From positions 57,105,774 through 57,169,773 of the forward strand of contig CM017561.1 in the NCBI GenBank assembly GCA_007844125.1: DNA of 64,000 nucleotides, given 5' to 3'. The number at the start of each line of letters is the position of its first letter. Positions within the stretch are counted from its first letter, which is position 1. The notes beneath the pieces are model-generated. The model saw nothing but the letters and a program-made list of their open reading frames with translations. It ran no database searches and was not told where the DNA came from. The position numbers were made by a program, and so were the translations under genes. This document shows, piece by piece, positions 1 to 15,200 of the stretch. Origin of the DNA: Sinonovacula constricta (Eukaryota > Mollusca > Bivalvia > Cardiida > Solecurtidae).

Positions 1-135
1 TGAGGATCATTCGAGGGCATGATGTTTAGATCTGCTGATAAATTTCCATCACTCAGCAGCAGAAACAGCATGCAAGGTATAATGATGATTATTTTTAGTT
101 ACAATGGAAATCTCACCTGCTCTCTCTCACTACAG

Positions 136-256
136 GAATGACACGCTAGATGCAGGTGTTTCGGCATTGGTATTCCGCCATGGTCCTGACCAGGGTGAAA
201 GATCTGTTGTGACTAGGGACCTCGATGTGGGACCCATGTCTGTGTTGCAGTTCGAT
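136..256 (+). CDS. RELN: reelin exon a: RR5 subrepeat A, first part
   Basis: Acceptor CTACAG|G, donor GAT|GTTAGT. Encodes residues 1-40 of the visible part, including VVTRDLDVGPMSVLQFD, a strand motif repeated in later A subrepeats. Begins with one base of a split codon and ends in phase 0. The Met at 104 lies upstream of the acceptor in intron sequence and is not a start. Confidence 0.88.
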
Positions 257-3200
257 GTTAGTATTCTCAGATTGTTAAAAAAAAAAAAATCCACAACTTT
301 TTTTGCCCATCATTCAAATCATGACTTAAATATGGGGTTTCATGTCTCTAATTAAAATCAACTCATTTTAAAAAAAAATAATATCGAAGCTTCCTCAAGT
401 TGTTGAGATGTGACTGCCACTGTGAAGATGCCTTATGATAGAAAATACTCCAAAGGTACCCCGAAATGCATGTCATACCAACTGACAAATGATTGACTTT
501 TCCTTGTGCTCTTACTAGGAGTGACTTTGGATGCAAAATTTACTATCACATTAGTTATTGATAGTTGAATCAGCTCTCACAATACCGGTAGTCAGCCCTG
601 CTATTGCCATACTATTACGATAGTTACCTATTTTTAACGACAAGCAATTGTAATAGGAAAATAAAGCAATATAAAATACATATTTATAGTAATTTTTAGT
701 CCTGCAATTTAAGGAGGAAAAGTAAAATAATCTCAATATATTTGAACAGTATGTAATAACAATATAATCCAAACACAAACAGTTAACATTAACCATATGC
801 TCGTAAAAAAGGCAATTTGTCAAAAATTTGAGAGTGAGCATTTTCAGGGGGGTGGGGGGGGGGAATTCCCTATGAAACAATTGACAACATTGTAAATAAT
901 CAGATTTCTTCATTTTTATTGACAATATATTTCTGTTTAATTAACAGAAACACTGTCATATGGGGGAGGACTTTTCTGTGAGCTGGTTCTAACCAGACAA
1001 ATATCATTAATATGACCATACAAACATTACAGATCAATGTCGGCTGTGCCTCTGAGGCCACACACAAGTACCCAGTGAGATTAGAATACTCTTCAGATGG
1101 AGGTAAGACATGGGATCTGCTGGTACCCAACTGTGCTGAGCGGTCGATGGCGCTGTGCTACGATAGTGTGCTTCATCCTTCCATCTACTATGAGGGGACG
1201 TCTAAATATTGGCGCAGGGTGATCATCCCATTGGATAACCTGTTCGTGTGTGGGTGAGTCAACATTGTTATTTGTGTAGTCATGATTAAGTAAAAACAAA
1301 TATTTGCTAATTAAATGAAGAATTTAAAGTTAACTCATTCTTAAATATTGCATTAAGACAACTGTTTTGTTTTTCTCTTTTTGTGTTTCAGATCCCTGAG
1401 GTTTCGCTGGTATCAGGGATTCATACCCTCGACTGACTATGGTCCAGAGTGGGCCATCGATAACATCTTCATTGGCATGGCCTGTATGCAACATTGCCTG
1501 GGCAAAGGTATGGCCAATTCTCTCTTTATAGACTTAACAGCTAGACATTTTAAAAGATATTCATAACATGTTGTTTTGGACTTGTTTTCTACACTGCAGG
1601 TTATTTAATATAAATATGTAAAAATATGACTGTATAAAGCAGTATATATTAAAACATTGGTGTGTAAAGATCCAGTTTATTGGCAAAATGGCACCTTCAG
1701 TGGATGGGGAAAACCTGAAGGAAAAAAAAATGTGTTTTTAACATTTCTGGAATGCTGTACACAACCCAACTTTGGCTTTTGAAGAGAAAAAAAGAAAGAA
1801 ATAAGTTCTCACTTGCACAGATGATGGAGGATATCTACCTCCAGTTTATTATGCCTAAAGACATTACTGATAAATTAAGCTCATTACAAATACATGTAGC
1901 AATCTGCTTTTCTATCTTTGCTAGTACACAGCTTTGTTCTAATTGCCATTTAGCTTTAAGAAGATTGACAGGAACCAATTTAAGAATTAAAACAGTTCTA
2001 TTTATTATTGTGACTTGTTCAGATGCATATTTTTAATCTCCAAAGCATACATCTTTGGGGAAAGCATATAGCCCTGGGGTTCAGTTATTAGTCCTGTATG
2101 ATATACTGGTATATGATATTATGATTATGCACATTTTAAACAATTTTCTTATTTTAACACTGGTATGGTTCACATCTGTCTCTTAAAAAGCTTATTTCCC
2201 TCTTTGATATAAAAGAAAGGTTCTTTTCTTGATCATAAAAAGAAACAAATAGCAAGCTGGTTTGGAATGGTCCATTTCAGGTGACTGTGGAGACACAATG
2301 ATGTGTACATGTGACCCTGACTACCAAGGTGACAGCTGTGTTCCTAGCCAATCATATCCAATCTACATGAAAGAAGGATTCCCATTGGCTGATAGCCTGG
2401 AAGATCTTCCAGATGTTCTTCCAATTCTAGATTCATTCATCAGCCGTAAGTTTTCTTTTTTTTACATATTGCTTATACTAGTTATGAAAAAAATTGGAAA
2501 CTTTGAAGTTTACTAAAATGACATGAAAACAGTCAACATGAGATGAAATGTTGGGACTTCTGATATTTTATATTAAAAAAATTGCAATTTTAAAATTTGA
2601 AATCTTTTTTTCAGAGAAAATATCTTTAATGAATATGTATATTATTTTATTTTATTTCCTTGAACAAACTACTCACCTTATATGCCTTCTCTGTAAGAAA
2701 TAGTTCACACCACTGAGGGCCCTACGGCATTATATGGGCTGGCTAGTCAGCCGAGAGAGTGATATGCACCGAAGTGCAGCTGAGGTCCATATCACTCTGT
2801 CGGCTGACTAGGTAGTCCATAAAATGCCATTGGGACCGAAGGATTGTGAACTATTTCTTACATAATGCCAAATGATTTTTCATAATTGTATTGACAAGTT
2901 TCCATATATTGAAAAAAACTCTTTATTGTTTGTAAACAACTTTTATCGCATATTTTACAATTCATATGGTGCATATTTTCAACTAATTGTGAAAGTCGAT
3001 AGACCCGGTCCATGAAAAGTTTATGGACTGGTAAAAGCCACCAGGTGCAGAGTAGCGGTTCCTCATCAATCTAAATTGATAATAATGGACCGTTGAGTGA
3101 GCAATGATAATTGTAGAAGCAAAATTATGAAAGGAATAATATGCTTGTATATCAATAACCAATGTAATATTCTCCACACCACACCCTCTGGGGTAGATTT

Positions 3201-6200
3201 AGCCTGTAATACAATAGCGGGTGTATACAATTGGGTCTGGGGTCACTTGTAAGGATAGGTAACACTAAATACTGTACCAGAAGTACAACCCTGACTATTT
3301 TTTCCTTAATCACAATTTTTTTCTTGCTGTGTTGCAACATCAGATTTTAATTTTAAAGATACATGTAATGTTAACTGTATGGTGTCAAAAGAACACTGAA
3401 ACCATGTAGAATCAGAGAAATGCAAACATCCTGCACTTCTGTCCTACGTTTTAGACTGACATACTTTTGGCTGCAATAGCTCAGTTGGTAGAGCGTCGAC
3501 TTTGCGGTTTGGTAGATCGCGGGTTCAAACCCCCGGCCTGGTCAAACTAAACACTTTTAAGTTTGTAGTAGTGGGTGCCCTCCTAACGCTTGGAGCTAAG
3601 GGGACAGCATTACGCCTGACTCGTCTGTGTCAGTATAATGGACTGGCCGAGTTCAGTTCCTGTGCTATAGTGATAGAAATGTCGCTGCACAGTATCGGCA
3701 AAAATGCTGGCAAATCCCAAATCCAACTTTTGGATGCAGCATTACTTTTTCACGCTAATGCAACTGACCTTACAAAGTTCATCAGTTCCTAGGGCAAGAA
3801 AAAGTATTTCCATGATATGATGTGAAACTAAAGGCAGAGTTGCTGATTAACTCCAGCAGCAACATCATCAAATGTTTACGTTAGTATGCTCAGATTGTTT
3901 ATTACTTGAAGTGCATATTTCAGTGACCGTTGAGGGTTACAAGGGTGGTAAATTTTGCTATATGTGTGATCAATAAGCACAACTATCTTACATGTTATGT
4001 AACTTTTCTTGCTTTTAATTATTTGTGATAGACAACAAATGGATATAGCTCTTCTTCACCCTTATTTGCTTATTGGGGTCAGTCATAGCAAGGTCGTGGT
4101 GCAATTTTCTTCACAACTTACAGTTACTTCAGAAAACATGTATAGCGGGGCCCTCATGGCATAGTAGTAGAGTTGCAGCGTGTAGCTCCTCTGACTGCTT
4201 ATCCTCTCACTAGGTGGGTTCAAATCCAATTCGGGGTGAAGGACTTAATGTGAAAAAGTCTGCCAGCTGACTTGCGGTGTGCCAGTGGTTCTACCAAGAC
4301 ATTTATCTTTTCTCCACCTGACGTTGCTATAATGATGATAACTTTTCACTGCAATGTATTTCAAAAACAAAAACAAACAAAACAGAATATAGTACAAACT
4401 AATTTAGTGTCATCTAACCTTACTGACGTATATCACTTAGTACTGGGGAAAGTCTGGTTTGAAATCTGGAACTCTCAGCAGATATTTTCAATGAGGTACA
4501 TATCTTCTGTAAGACATTACACACTATAATTTTACCATTTACAAAGATGAAACTTATTACTCAATGAAGCACTATTCTGTTTACCAGCGGACCATTTCCT
4601 GTCAGAGAACCAATGGGATGTGTGGGGTGGGGCTAGAGTGTCACGTGATTGTGGTCTGCTAGTGGATGGACACAGTCTGGTGTTTCAACATTCTGGTGAC
4701 CGTCTGCTCGTCACCAGGGAACTCAACCTTAACAAGGCAACGTATGTGGGTTTTTTAAAGAACAAGTTATAAAATTTATAGGTTACATGGTAGTTGCTTT
4801 TCTGATCAAGTTTTCTTAAAATATTAACTATAAAACTACACATGTAATGAGAAAATACAACGTGTTTTCATATAAACTTGTGTACTAATCATAATGATTG
4901 TATATTAAAAGTGGTATCCAACAGTTTGTCCATATCAAATACATGTAACTTTATCTTACCCCTGTTTTGGGGAATTTGGGCATAATTTTGCATAAGCTCA
5001 GACTTTTGTCTAAGTAAAGATATTTTTGAACAGTAACTAAAAAAAAGTAACACATCAATTCATTATCTTATCTATTGTCTAAGTTCCCTTGGTCTGGATT
5101 GCCATCTTTTCTGGCAGTCTACAGGCATCACAATTTTGAGGATCAATTCTGGCCATATTCCATGTCTCGGGGTCATGATTGCTTGCTTCCATTTGTTTTT
5201 CTGGGCTGACCAGCTTTCCTTCAATATTCAACCTCCACATTTTTGCATTTGTTAAAATCCAAGCTTTGCTTCTCTCTACATATCCAAACCAGTGTAACTG
5301 GTTGGCTCTTAGGAGTAACTCAAGCTGTGGTAGTTGTAGTTTTCCATTAGGGTACTAGAACTGATATGCTGGGTTATTTTCATCATACATCTTGATATTT
5401 TAAAGTTGATGTTTTCAAAACTTAAATTATCATCACTTGATAATAAAAAAAAAATAATCAATAATAATAGATATAAAAGGAAATAATTTTGTTAATAAAA
5501 GAAATCAAGGGGGAAAGTTGATAAATGTACCGGTAAATAGCATACCTTATGAGTATGCCTTTTAACATAAGTAGGCTTGTTTATCATAATTATCGACCCC
5601 AATTATACATTTTATTAGCAAAAATATACCAAAAATAAAATATTCACTTGGTTATTTATAACTTACTATTGACTGGAAAACAGAACCCCAGTTCCCCTGA
5701 CAGCTTTGCCTCTCACCGTGTGGGTTCAAGTCCCAATCGAGGTGAACAGGTTAATGTGGGAAGATCTTCCAGCTGATTGCGATGGTGGTTCTACCCAGAC
5801 ATTTGTCTGGGGTCTTCCACCACCAAAAAGCTGGACATTGCTATAATGATCATAACTGGTCGCTGCAATTTGTTTAAAACAAAAAAAAGGAAGAAGAAAA
5901 AAAAAAGAACCAAAGTTCTTCCCCTTTAAAGCCACTCAGTACGTAGTACTTACCACGCATGCATATCATTGGTTATTTTTCTAAAACAAACACAGATTTT
6001 ACTATAAAAATCAAATTTTAATAAATACAACCTCTCTTTTCCTATCTTGATTTGTCAGTACGGTTCAGTTCTACCTGCGGCTTGGCTGCGACACGACAAC
6101 CCCTGACCCTGCCACACCCCCTGTCTACCACCAGTACACAACTGATGGGGGCATTACTTGGCATACCATCGAGCAGTTTGACTTCAAGGGGGATAGAAAC

Positions 6201-9200
6201 GAGCCTTTGTATGTGGCGCTAAACCTTCCAGCTGGCGCGCGGTCCCTGGCCACTCAACTACGCTGGTGGCAACCCTCTAAAGATGGTCTCTTCATGGCGG
6301 ACTGGGCGATTGATCAGGTATAAACATGTTATCGTTTATTTTAAGATTTTAATCATATTATAGAAAAAATACCCCTATCGTAAGCTGGTTATAGTACATA
6401 CCAGAGTCATTAAAAATGGTAGTGGTATAGCACCCGTTGCTAACGCTCAAGAAAATAAAAGGGTAATTCCACGACTGGTTGTACCGGTCTCGGGATAATG
6501 TGACTGGGTGTGGTATCATACCAGGTGTTCATGGCATGCTATACAGAGTGAAGGCAGCACCATATCAGCTTCAAGTGAACACCGTCTGTAGATAAATGAA
6601 ATACTGTAGGTGGGACAATAAACCCAATAAACATAAACATGTTTTTTTTAAGATTTTAGTCATATTTAAAAAAAAAACTCCTATGTGAAGCAAGTTATAG
6701 TAATTGACATATCAAAATGCTTTTTTAAGCACCATTCCAATTGACATGTTCATATTTTCTTTCTAGCATGTAAATAATACGATTTTTGTTAATATTGCAA
6801 TATATAATTGCTCTATGTTAAATTTATATATTATCTGCAAGATCTCTATGTATCAATTGAAGTACTATCCTCCATCCACCAGCTTACACAACTTTACCAA
6901 ATTACACTGTTACGTCCTTTTTTATTTTACTTTATCTGTTTATTTATGTTGACAAGAAGCTGTAAAGTTTCCGTCAATAAAATTTATGATCTATTCTGTT
7001 CTGTCTAAGACACTGTTTAACATCCTAAGTTACTGTTGCCCTCTGCTCACAAGCTATCTTTAAATGGTGATGCTTAGTTGCAAACTGTACCTGTACGCCA
7101 ATGTTTAAAATCTTTTTCTACCAAAGTATGTATTTTAGTCATTATTAATATATAATATATTTTGTTCTTATTAATGTGCATATTTAGAGCTGTTTCTGCA
7201 GGTTTAAGCAAGAAGTCTTCATCAAGATCAGCAAGAACTGTCTGACCAGGATCTGCCTTTATTAATGAAGAGTCTAAAACAGCATGACCTGTTTCCTCTG
7301 CAGTAAAATAACTATGATTTTTTTTATATTTTGGTGTTTTTACTTCATATTTGTTCATGTATATAAAAAATGTATAAGCTGTTAACAAGTGGATAAGCTG
7401 TTAACAAGAGAGCCTTAAAAAAGGGTAAAGAGTCCTGTGTGTTGTGTTTCAGCTCTATATCGGCGGAGACTATGATGGTGTGCCCATGTTGTCTGATGAA
7501 CCTGCACAACCCAGTGACCCTGCCTGGACCATGACACCAGGGGGCACTATTGACAATGAATGTCTTTCGGAGTTTGAAGCCATCAAGATGTATGGTATGA
7601 TTTTTATTGACAAAACACCAGGGAACTAATATTTGATTGGGATGTACTAAAATTAACTTGTCTGTTTTCAGATTGTCCGCCTAAGTGTGCTAAAATGAAA
7701 TTTCTTATATGACATGCCTTGACCTCATTTGAGACATTATACCTTGTTCATAGATAAAGGTTTGGTTTGTTGTTTTTTGTCTGATGTGTCAAGATTTCTT
7801 ATACTTAAAATAGATTGACCTAAAACTGAGTTGGTGTTTAAAATTCTTACCAGAAATGAAATTGTTATTAAGTTGTGAACATCTAAGAACACTTTTTTAC
7901 TTTATTTTAAAAGCCATTGTGTTTTCAGGTGATGAGCGCCACAGATTTGCAGTGACGGGTGATGTCGCAGTGCAAGAAGGAACCTTCTTGCAGTTTTCTC
8001 TAAACATGGGCTGCTCCCATCCCAAAATTTGCTTCAGTGAGTTTAAAATTATTATTGTAATGATTTTCTAATTTTTAAGTTATGAAACACTTTAATCAAA
8101 GGGGTGCCAGTGGTTCTACCCAGCAGACAATTGTGTGGGGTCTTCCTTCACCAGTAATAAGCAGGATGTTTGCCTACATGTATGTGAACATATTTGTATT
8201 GCCACAATGTAACAATCCAACACACACAAAAATCAAGATGTATAGAATGTAGGTGCACAAATGCTTATCTGACAGCCAAGACATTAAATTTCAAGACTTG
8301 TTTTAATGAGTCATTATGGCATTGATCATTACACCCAGATATTGATAGGTCAATGAAAGACTATTCGATTTAAAATCAGATGCTATACTATTATATTGAG
8401 AAACAGCAGCGACACAAATACACCTATTTACAACATCATTGTTTTATTATAGTACAAGGTACAAAAATATTTTTTTTTATTTTTTTTTTTCACTGTATGT
8501 AGATATTGTATTTAGGGCATTTTTAATAAAAATACTTTTGGGGATTCATGTTGAGGATGCAGGAGAGAACTTCCCTGATTGTTTTCATCAATATTTCATA
8601 TATAACTTTCAAAACCTGAAGACATTAAAATAGTCATTCTGCAGAGTCTCCCCCGCCACCCCCCCCCCCCCCCCCACACACACACAAGTACACACACACT
8701 ACTCTTTGCCCTCACAACACCCCCTCCCCCTCCCCTCCTCCCCTCAAGATAACACCTATGCTGGAAGATCACTGTGGCCAGGGTCATAAACCAATAAGTG
8801 TGTGTTGACTGTATACTGGTGTCACAGTTGGGCATGTTATAAAACAATTAGTCACACTTGATACATGTGTGCTTACTGTACTGCCTTCGTTCAGCAGACA
8901 ACTCTTAACCCCTATGACACCATAGATTCCTTAAGTCCTCTGCAGCCTGTGGCTGGGTTCAGCCAGATAGACCCATGCACCCCAACTACCCTACCCCCAA
9001 TCTAATGACCTACTATGTCAACTAGACAGCCATGGTGTTGACACATTTATAATGCCTTTAAATATACTTTTATAATGAGAATAACAACATTTGCTGTAAA
9101 CTTTCATTTAGAAGAAATTACAATAAATTAATCCTTACCATTAAAAACTATATGAAAAAATATGTTCATAAGTTTTACTTGAATGTTAAAATAAAAAAAA

Positions 9201-12200
9201 AGTCTTATTTCAGATTTATGTGAAGTATATTACTAAATTTTGTATTCTATGAGGGCAGACATACAAGAGGACCGATATACAAAATCATTGCTTTTAATCT
9301 GTTTAAACTATCTTTCACAATTCTTTATTTTTGAAATAAAGACTCTGAAAATCATGACCTTCATTTGTATTCTGTTAAAAAATGCCTGTAATTAATTTCT
9401 AATTCCTCCCAGGTGTAGAGCTGCAGTACTCCCTGGACAAGGGTGTTACCTGGCAACCAGTTTGGGAGACGTGTCTTCCATCAAATGTCGACTGTAACAA
9501 AGAGTACTATCCTAGTAGCACCTACTTCTCAGATACCAACTTTGGCTGGAACAGACATACCATACCTCTACCATACTATACAAGGTATTTGATAAAATAA
9601 AGGCTTTGGTTAGGTAATGGTTTTTAATTTTTGAGACCTTCTTTACAAAGTAGGGAAAAATAATTAAGTTTGCATGATCAAACAAACACCAAACCGAATA
9701 TATCATGATTTCGAAACATATTGTTTGTTTTTTAGAAATAAATAATTCAAGTTGCTTCTTTCTAGGTATAGTCTCAAAATTTGTTTGATGTATATACATG
9801 TACATTAGTGACTTCAGCTCAGCCTCTCACCGCATGGGTGTGAGTCCCAGTCGGAGAGCACACTTTCATGTGGGCAGGTTTTCCAGCTAACCTGCAGTGC
9901 ACTGGTGGTTCTACCCAGACGTAATTCTGGGGTCTTCCTTTACCGATAATTAGTTGGACGTTGCCAATATGATCATAATTGTGTCGGTCCACTGACATCT
10001 ATTTTCAGATAAAATATCAATTAGGTATGAACAAATGGGATAAAAATAAGTCATATTATACTTATCAAAATTCCTAATGATCTCTTAAAATTGTTTATGT
10101 TTCTTCTGATTATTTAGTTGCACACAAATTTACACAGAGTTATTTACTTGTCGTTTATGTGTGTTAGTATCAGTTTTTGTAACTTCATCATACGTTGCTC
10201 ATACTCGTCAATTCATGATGACAGTAATTCCATTATTTTGTGTAAAAAAATTGTTCAGTGATTCACTTTTGCGTATATTGGAGCATTGGTAATTTGGATT
10301 AGTTTATAGATAAAGTAAAACATATATTTTAATAGAAGTTGATTTATGATATACGATTGTGGAACTTGTTTTAATTCTTTCTTTAGTTTATTGCATACAT
10401 AGCTATCACCTATACAAAAACATCTTGCAAATTCAAAAAGGGTGACCAGATCTGGTAGAACAATCAGTAGATTGTTGGCGCCCGATATGAGAGGCCCTGT
10501 TTTTGATCTCAGGCCGCGACATACCATTAGTCGTTACAAATTGTAGTGGTACATATGTATAACAGGATAATGTGACTGGGTGTGGTATCATGTCAGGTGT
10601 TCACGCTTTACACAATGAAGGCAGCACTATATCTGCTTCAAGTGGACACTGTCTCCAGATAACTGAGATACTATTGATGGGATGATAAACCCAATAAACA
10701 AAACAAAACGAATGCAGAGTTTGATATACGGTACATATGTAACAATCTGTCATAAATGTTTAAGTTACAGTTTAAAAATTATAGGTAATGCTATATTAAG
10801 AATATCCCTGGTTCTGCCTTGGAAGTGGGGACAGTCAAGTGAGGTTACTACAAGTTAAAAGAACTTTTTTGTCATCAAAGATAAGAAAAATTTCTTTAAA
10901 CTTAACTTATTTGAAAATGAAAAAAGCAAAATTCCACAGCATATTTATACATAATAATTATCATATTTGTATTTTTGCATTTAGATCAAAGGCTACAAGA
11001 TTCCGCTGGTACCAAAAAGAAGGCTATAGCGGAAAAGATACATGGTCTGTCGCCAACATGTTTGTTGGTCCCAGAGAAATATCTTTCTGGTGCTCTGGTC
11101 ATGGTCGCAGTGAGCCAGACAATTGTGTGTAAGTATCAAGGCTTAGTTTAAAATGTTTTTATGTTGTGTTTGGAAGAATATCATTCTTATTATAAGTCAC
11201 GGGGGTCCTAGAGACTTTATGTATCTTGTGCTCCAGAAATTGTAAATGTGTGCAAGACTTTTGTATATAGGTAAGTATTAAAGGTGGTATCCAACGCTTT
11301 GGACCAAATATATTTTCATTAAATATTGTAATGTATCATTGTTACCTAAATAGGTCTCGCAAAATGTTGTTTATTGGTGTCCTACACCTATCTGAAAAGT
11401 GAACCACAACACCACATTCGTCATTTCAAACATGTATTTCCTATCTTAACCATGGTGACGACTAATGTTTAAGTTCATCCACGTCATCCGCTGTGACGTC
11501 TTTGTCTATTTTTAGTAGGAATCCCAGTTGCCCTTATTTATAGATTTGAAAAGAATGAACATTTTACGTGCTGATTAACAAGTTTGACTGCCCTAAAATT
11601 GAGATGCTGCTGGAAATCATCAAAATGTAGACTAAAGCATGTTTCTTTTTCTGAAGAAATTATGCACAAATACCCCATACAAAGGTCAGATATTGTAACA
11701 CATATTAGATATAGGCAAACTGTCTCATGCCACATTTAAGCTGAGTAAAAAGCATTGACTGTTCTGTTTAGAATACCAAAGTCCTATTTTTTAAGTGCAT
11801 TTGTCTTAGAAATGTATTTTACTTGTGCTTTGACTGGACCTGGTAGCGCAGTTCAGCTGCAAATACTTGAGTCCCAGGGTCGTGACATATCAAAGTCTTT
11901 AAAAATGGTAGTGATATAGTTCTCTTGCTAACGCTCAAGTAAATTTAAGGAAAGCTCAACGACTGCATGGCCTGGTGTGAAGATAATGTGACTGGGTGTG
12001 GTATCATGCCAGGTGTCCACAGCATGCTATACACAGTAATGCAGCACTTTATCTGTTTTAAGTGGACATCATCTCCAAATAACTGAAATACTGTTAATGG
12101 GACCAAAAACCCATAAAAGCAAACAATAATTTGTTCTTCAGTCTTGATGGCAGTGTTTCGAACAATTTTGTTCTGTTACCTCTACTTAGTAAGAAGACCA

Positions 12201-15200
12201 AAGTCTTAAGACTGTACTGAGATGAATTTAAATAACATTAAGACTGTGAACATTTTATTGTGTTGCAATAATGACTTTCAACCTGTTCATTAAAAATCTC
12301 TTTCATCTTCGTATAACATTACTCATTGCTTATATATAATTACTTACATTACTATGTTTCTTTCGACAACCTAGTTTAAGTTGACTTTCAAGCTTTTACA
12401 ACATTAATCTATAAAATTTGCATGTGATGTCTTATGTATTTCCAATTAAATTCATTAAAATTAAAGTTTGTTCTACAAAATGTTTTACTTGTTACTATTA
12501 ACTTCCATCATTTTGACCTTTGACCTTCAACATTACATCTTTGACCTTTTTTTATCTAACTTGTCATTGTTGCCCATTGACTTCTCACCTTAGACTTTTG
12601 ACTTATCACCTTTGATTTGCACTGTTTCACCTTTTATGTTCAATTTTACCATGACTTTTAATGTTAAACCTTTAACCTTCACTTTTGACCTTCACCTTTA
12701 GGTGTGACGATGGATGGACTGGCTATGAATGTAGCCAGCCTGCAGATTCTCTGCCAGAATACCTGTATGACATGTTTCTGGACGAGTCAAATGATTGGCT
12801 GAAAATGGCAGGAGGAAAACGTGAGAAAGTCTGCAAGACTTTGGCCTCAGGGTCTGCACTACATTTTACTGGGGTAGGTATATACTGAATCTTTCCAGGT
12901 CAGGTATTATATTTGTTGCATTGACTAGGTTGAACTAATTGATTGCATTATGAAAATGGACTGTAGAACGTTAATTGTGCATTGCCTAACCATTACTAAA
13001 CAAATAACTGTGATGACATGTAAGTAATTAATATTCATTTTTATATCCATTAGTCCATGGTTAGAATGTACACATTATTTTAATTGTATAGAAGCATTTA
13101 TTTGTATATGGAAAACATCCACAAGTATGGTCCAGAAACTTGGTGACATTGTGAATTGTCAGGGTTGTATCTACTATTTTATCATCAAATGTAAATAAAA
13201 ATGTGTTTAAGTAAACCCTTGCTGTTACATGACAACAGCATGTGCTAGGCTTAAATAAGTTTTTGTGCTGTTATTTTTTTATAAGAGAAACCTGATTCTA
13301 AACTGCATGCATTCTGTATATCCCTCATAGAACTGCACACGGGTGTTGATCTCAAAGTTCCTGGATCTGTCATCTGCTGCATTCGTCCAGTTCTACTTCA
13401 TGTATGGGTGTGGTACCACTCCTGATCGCCTTGATGAGAGCGTACTTCTTGCTTACTCACCAGATGGCATCCACTGGACCAACTTTGGCCTACTTCACTA
13501 CCTTAACTACAGGAACCCAACGTAAGCTTTATTGGCTTAAATACTCTTTAATAAGAAGAGCTATTCCACTCACAAGCATGTCTTCATTTGCATTTGCATT
13601 ACAAAAAAGCCCCAAAAGAAGTTTTGCAAGCAAGTACTATTAAGCTTATTTTAACTTTAATTGAAATGATACTTCAAATAAGCCTTTCTAATGATCATAC
13701 CTACTAAATTAATCAAGATTAATAAATTTAGAAAATTTTGCTTTTTGTACATGCAGTATCTGTTTTCATGCTTCTGTCAAACAGTTAAGCACTTATAGTT
13801 GAGCATGTTGTCCTGTGACAACTCTTGTTTTTATAATTCTGCTGACAATCTTTATATTTTGAAGAGACTGTGTCCACTTGAAATCTTCTTCATGTTGTGC
13901 TGCCTTAACTGTGGTAGCATGATCATCTGCCATTATACCACAATCAGTTCATTAATCTTCACACCCTGTTGTAATAACATAAAATAACATACATTTCCCA
14001 GAAAAGACATGGTTTGCACAGATTAGACCAACCAACAAGTTTTTTTTTCCTCGTAATTGTTTTCCATTTTAGATTTGTGACCATGAAGCTGCCGGAAGAT
14101 GCTCGAAGGAATGGTACTCAGATTCGATTCATACAGCTAGAACATAGTGGACACAATCTGGATGATTGGATGATTGACAATGTTCGAATCGGAGGTCGTC
14201 TTGTTAACCCCGATCAAATGGTCAGTGATTTTACGGATGGCGTAGACCCAGCAGAGTGGAACACGTTTGATAACATTAAAGTTGGTGAATACTGCGGTCA
14301 ACAAGATATCGCAATCGGTAACACAAAGAAGGATGAGTCAGCTGCGATAACTACGCAGGATCTTAATGTGAAGCAAGGTCACATGATGCAATTCTGGTAC
14401 AACATTGGTTGTATGCGCCCATGGAATGCCACAGTGGCACCAATTCATCTGCAGTACTCCACAGATTACGGGATGACGTGGTCATATATCACACCGCAGT
14501 GTCTGCCAAATAACCCCGGTTGTCCCGCCGGTCCGATGATGGCCAGTGTGTATTATGGGGACCCCATGGGTCGCTGGCAGAGAGTCATTATGCCTCTGGA
14601 GGGGCTTACACTCTCCAAGTATGAACCTATTCTTCTACATACAATCATGCACATACATTTGTTTTATTAATCTATCTAAGTGGTATTTAAAATCATAGGA
14701 TAATATAAAAAGATCATATGAGAACTACCATATACATGTATATAAAATATTGAAAATCTGTTTTAGAGATTTTTAGAGCATCTGTTTTTATATGTATCTT
14801 TGTGTTCAGTGTATTATTGCCCAGTGTTTGTATCACATTCATACATTAAATTGTGTTTGTGCTTTTGTCAATTCAAATTTTACTATTCATGGTAATTTTT
14901 GTATGACCTTTTCATATCTTACTGTATATTTATATAAAAGAAGTTAACTAAACTGATAATTTTCTGCAAGTTCCACACCCCACTCCAAAGAAAACACCAT
15001 GCTATGAGATCACAGCTGGTCACTTATTTTGTGTATTATTCACAGAGGTGTCATAGGTTCTAAAACAATTTGTCACACTTGATGCAAATGGGCTCACTGC
15101 ACTGCCATTGGTCTGCAGCATTCTAATCTCCACCCCTTTACTGATACTTGCACCCCAGTTATCTGGGGTTGTGTGCCAGGTAGATTCATCCCATTCCCAC

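Noticed and set aside
104..355. 83-codon open frame starting with Met at 104
   Set aside because: Only 136-256 is coding (reelin exon); the Met and the end are intron sequence.
551..925. 124-codon open frame on the minus strand
   Set aside because: AT-rich intron, composition typical of chance, no family motif.
3469..3545. tRNA gene at the A/B-box sequence
   Set aside because: Cloverleaf stems are incomplete and the same sequence with the same downstream body recurs at 38232 and 55649, so it is a SINE head.
8596..8847. minus-strand Gly-rich open frame
   Set aside because: It is a translation of the C-run and CA microsatellite.
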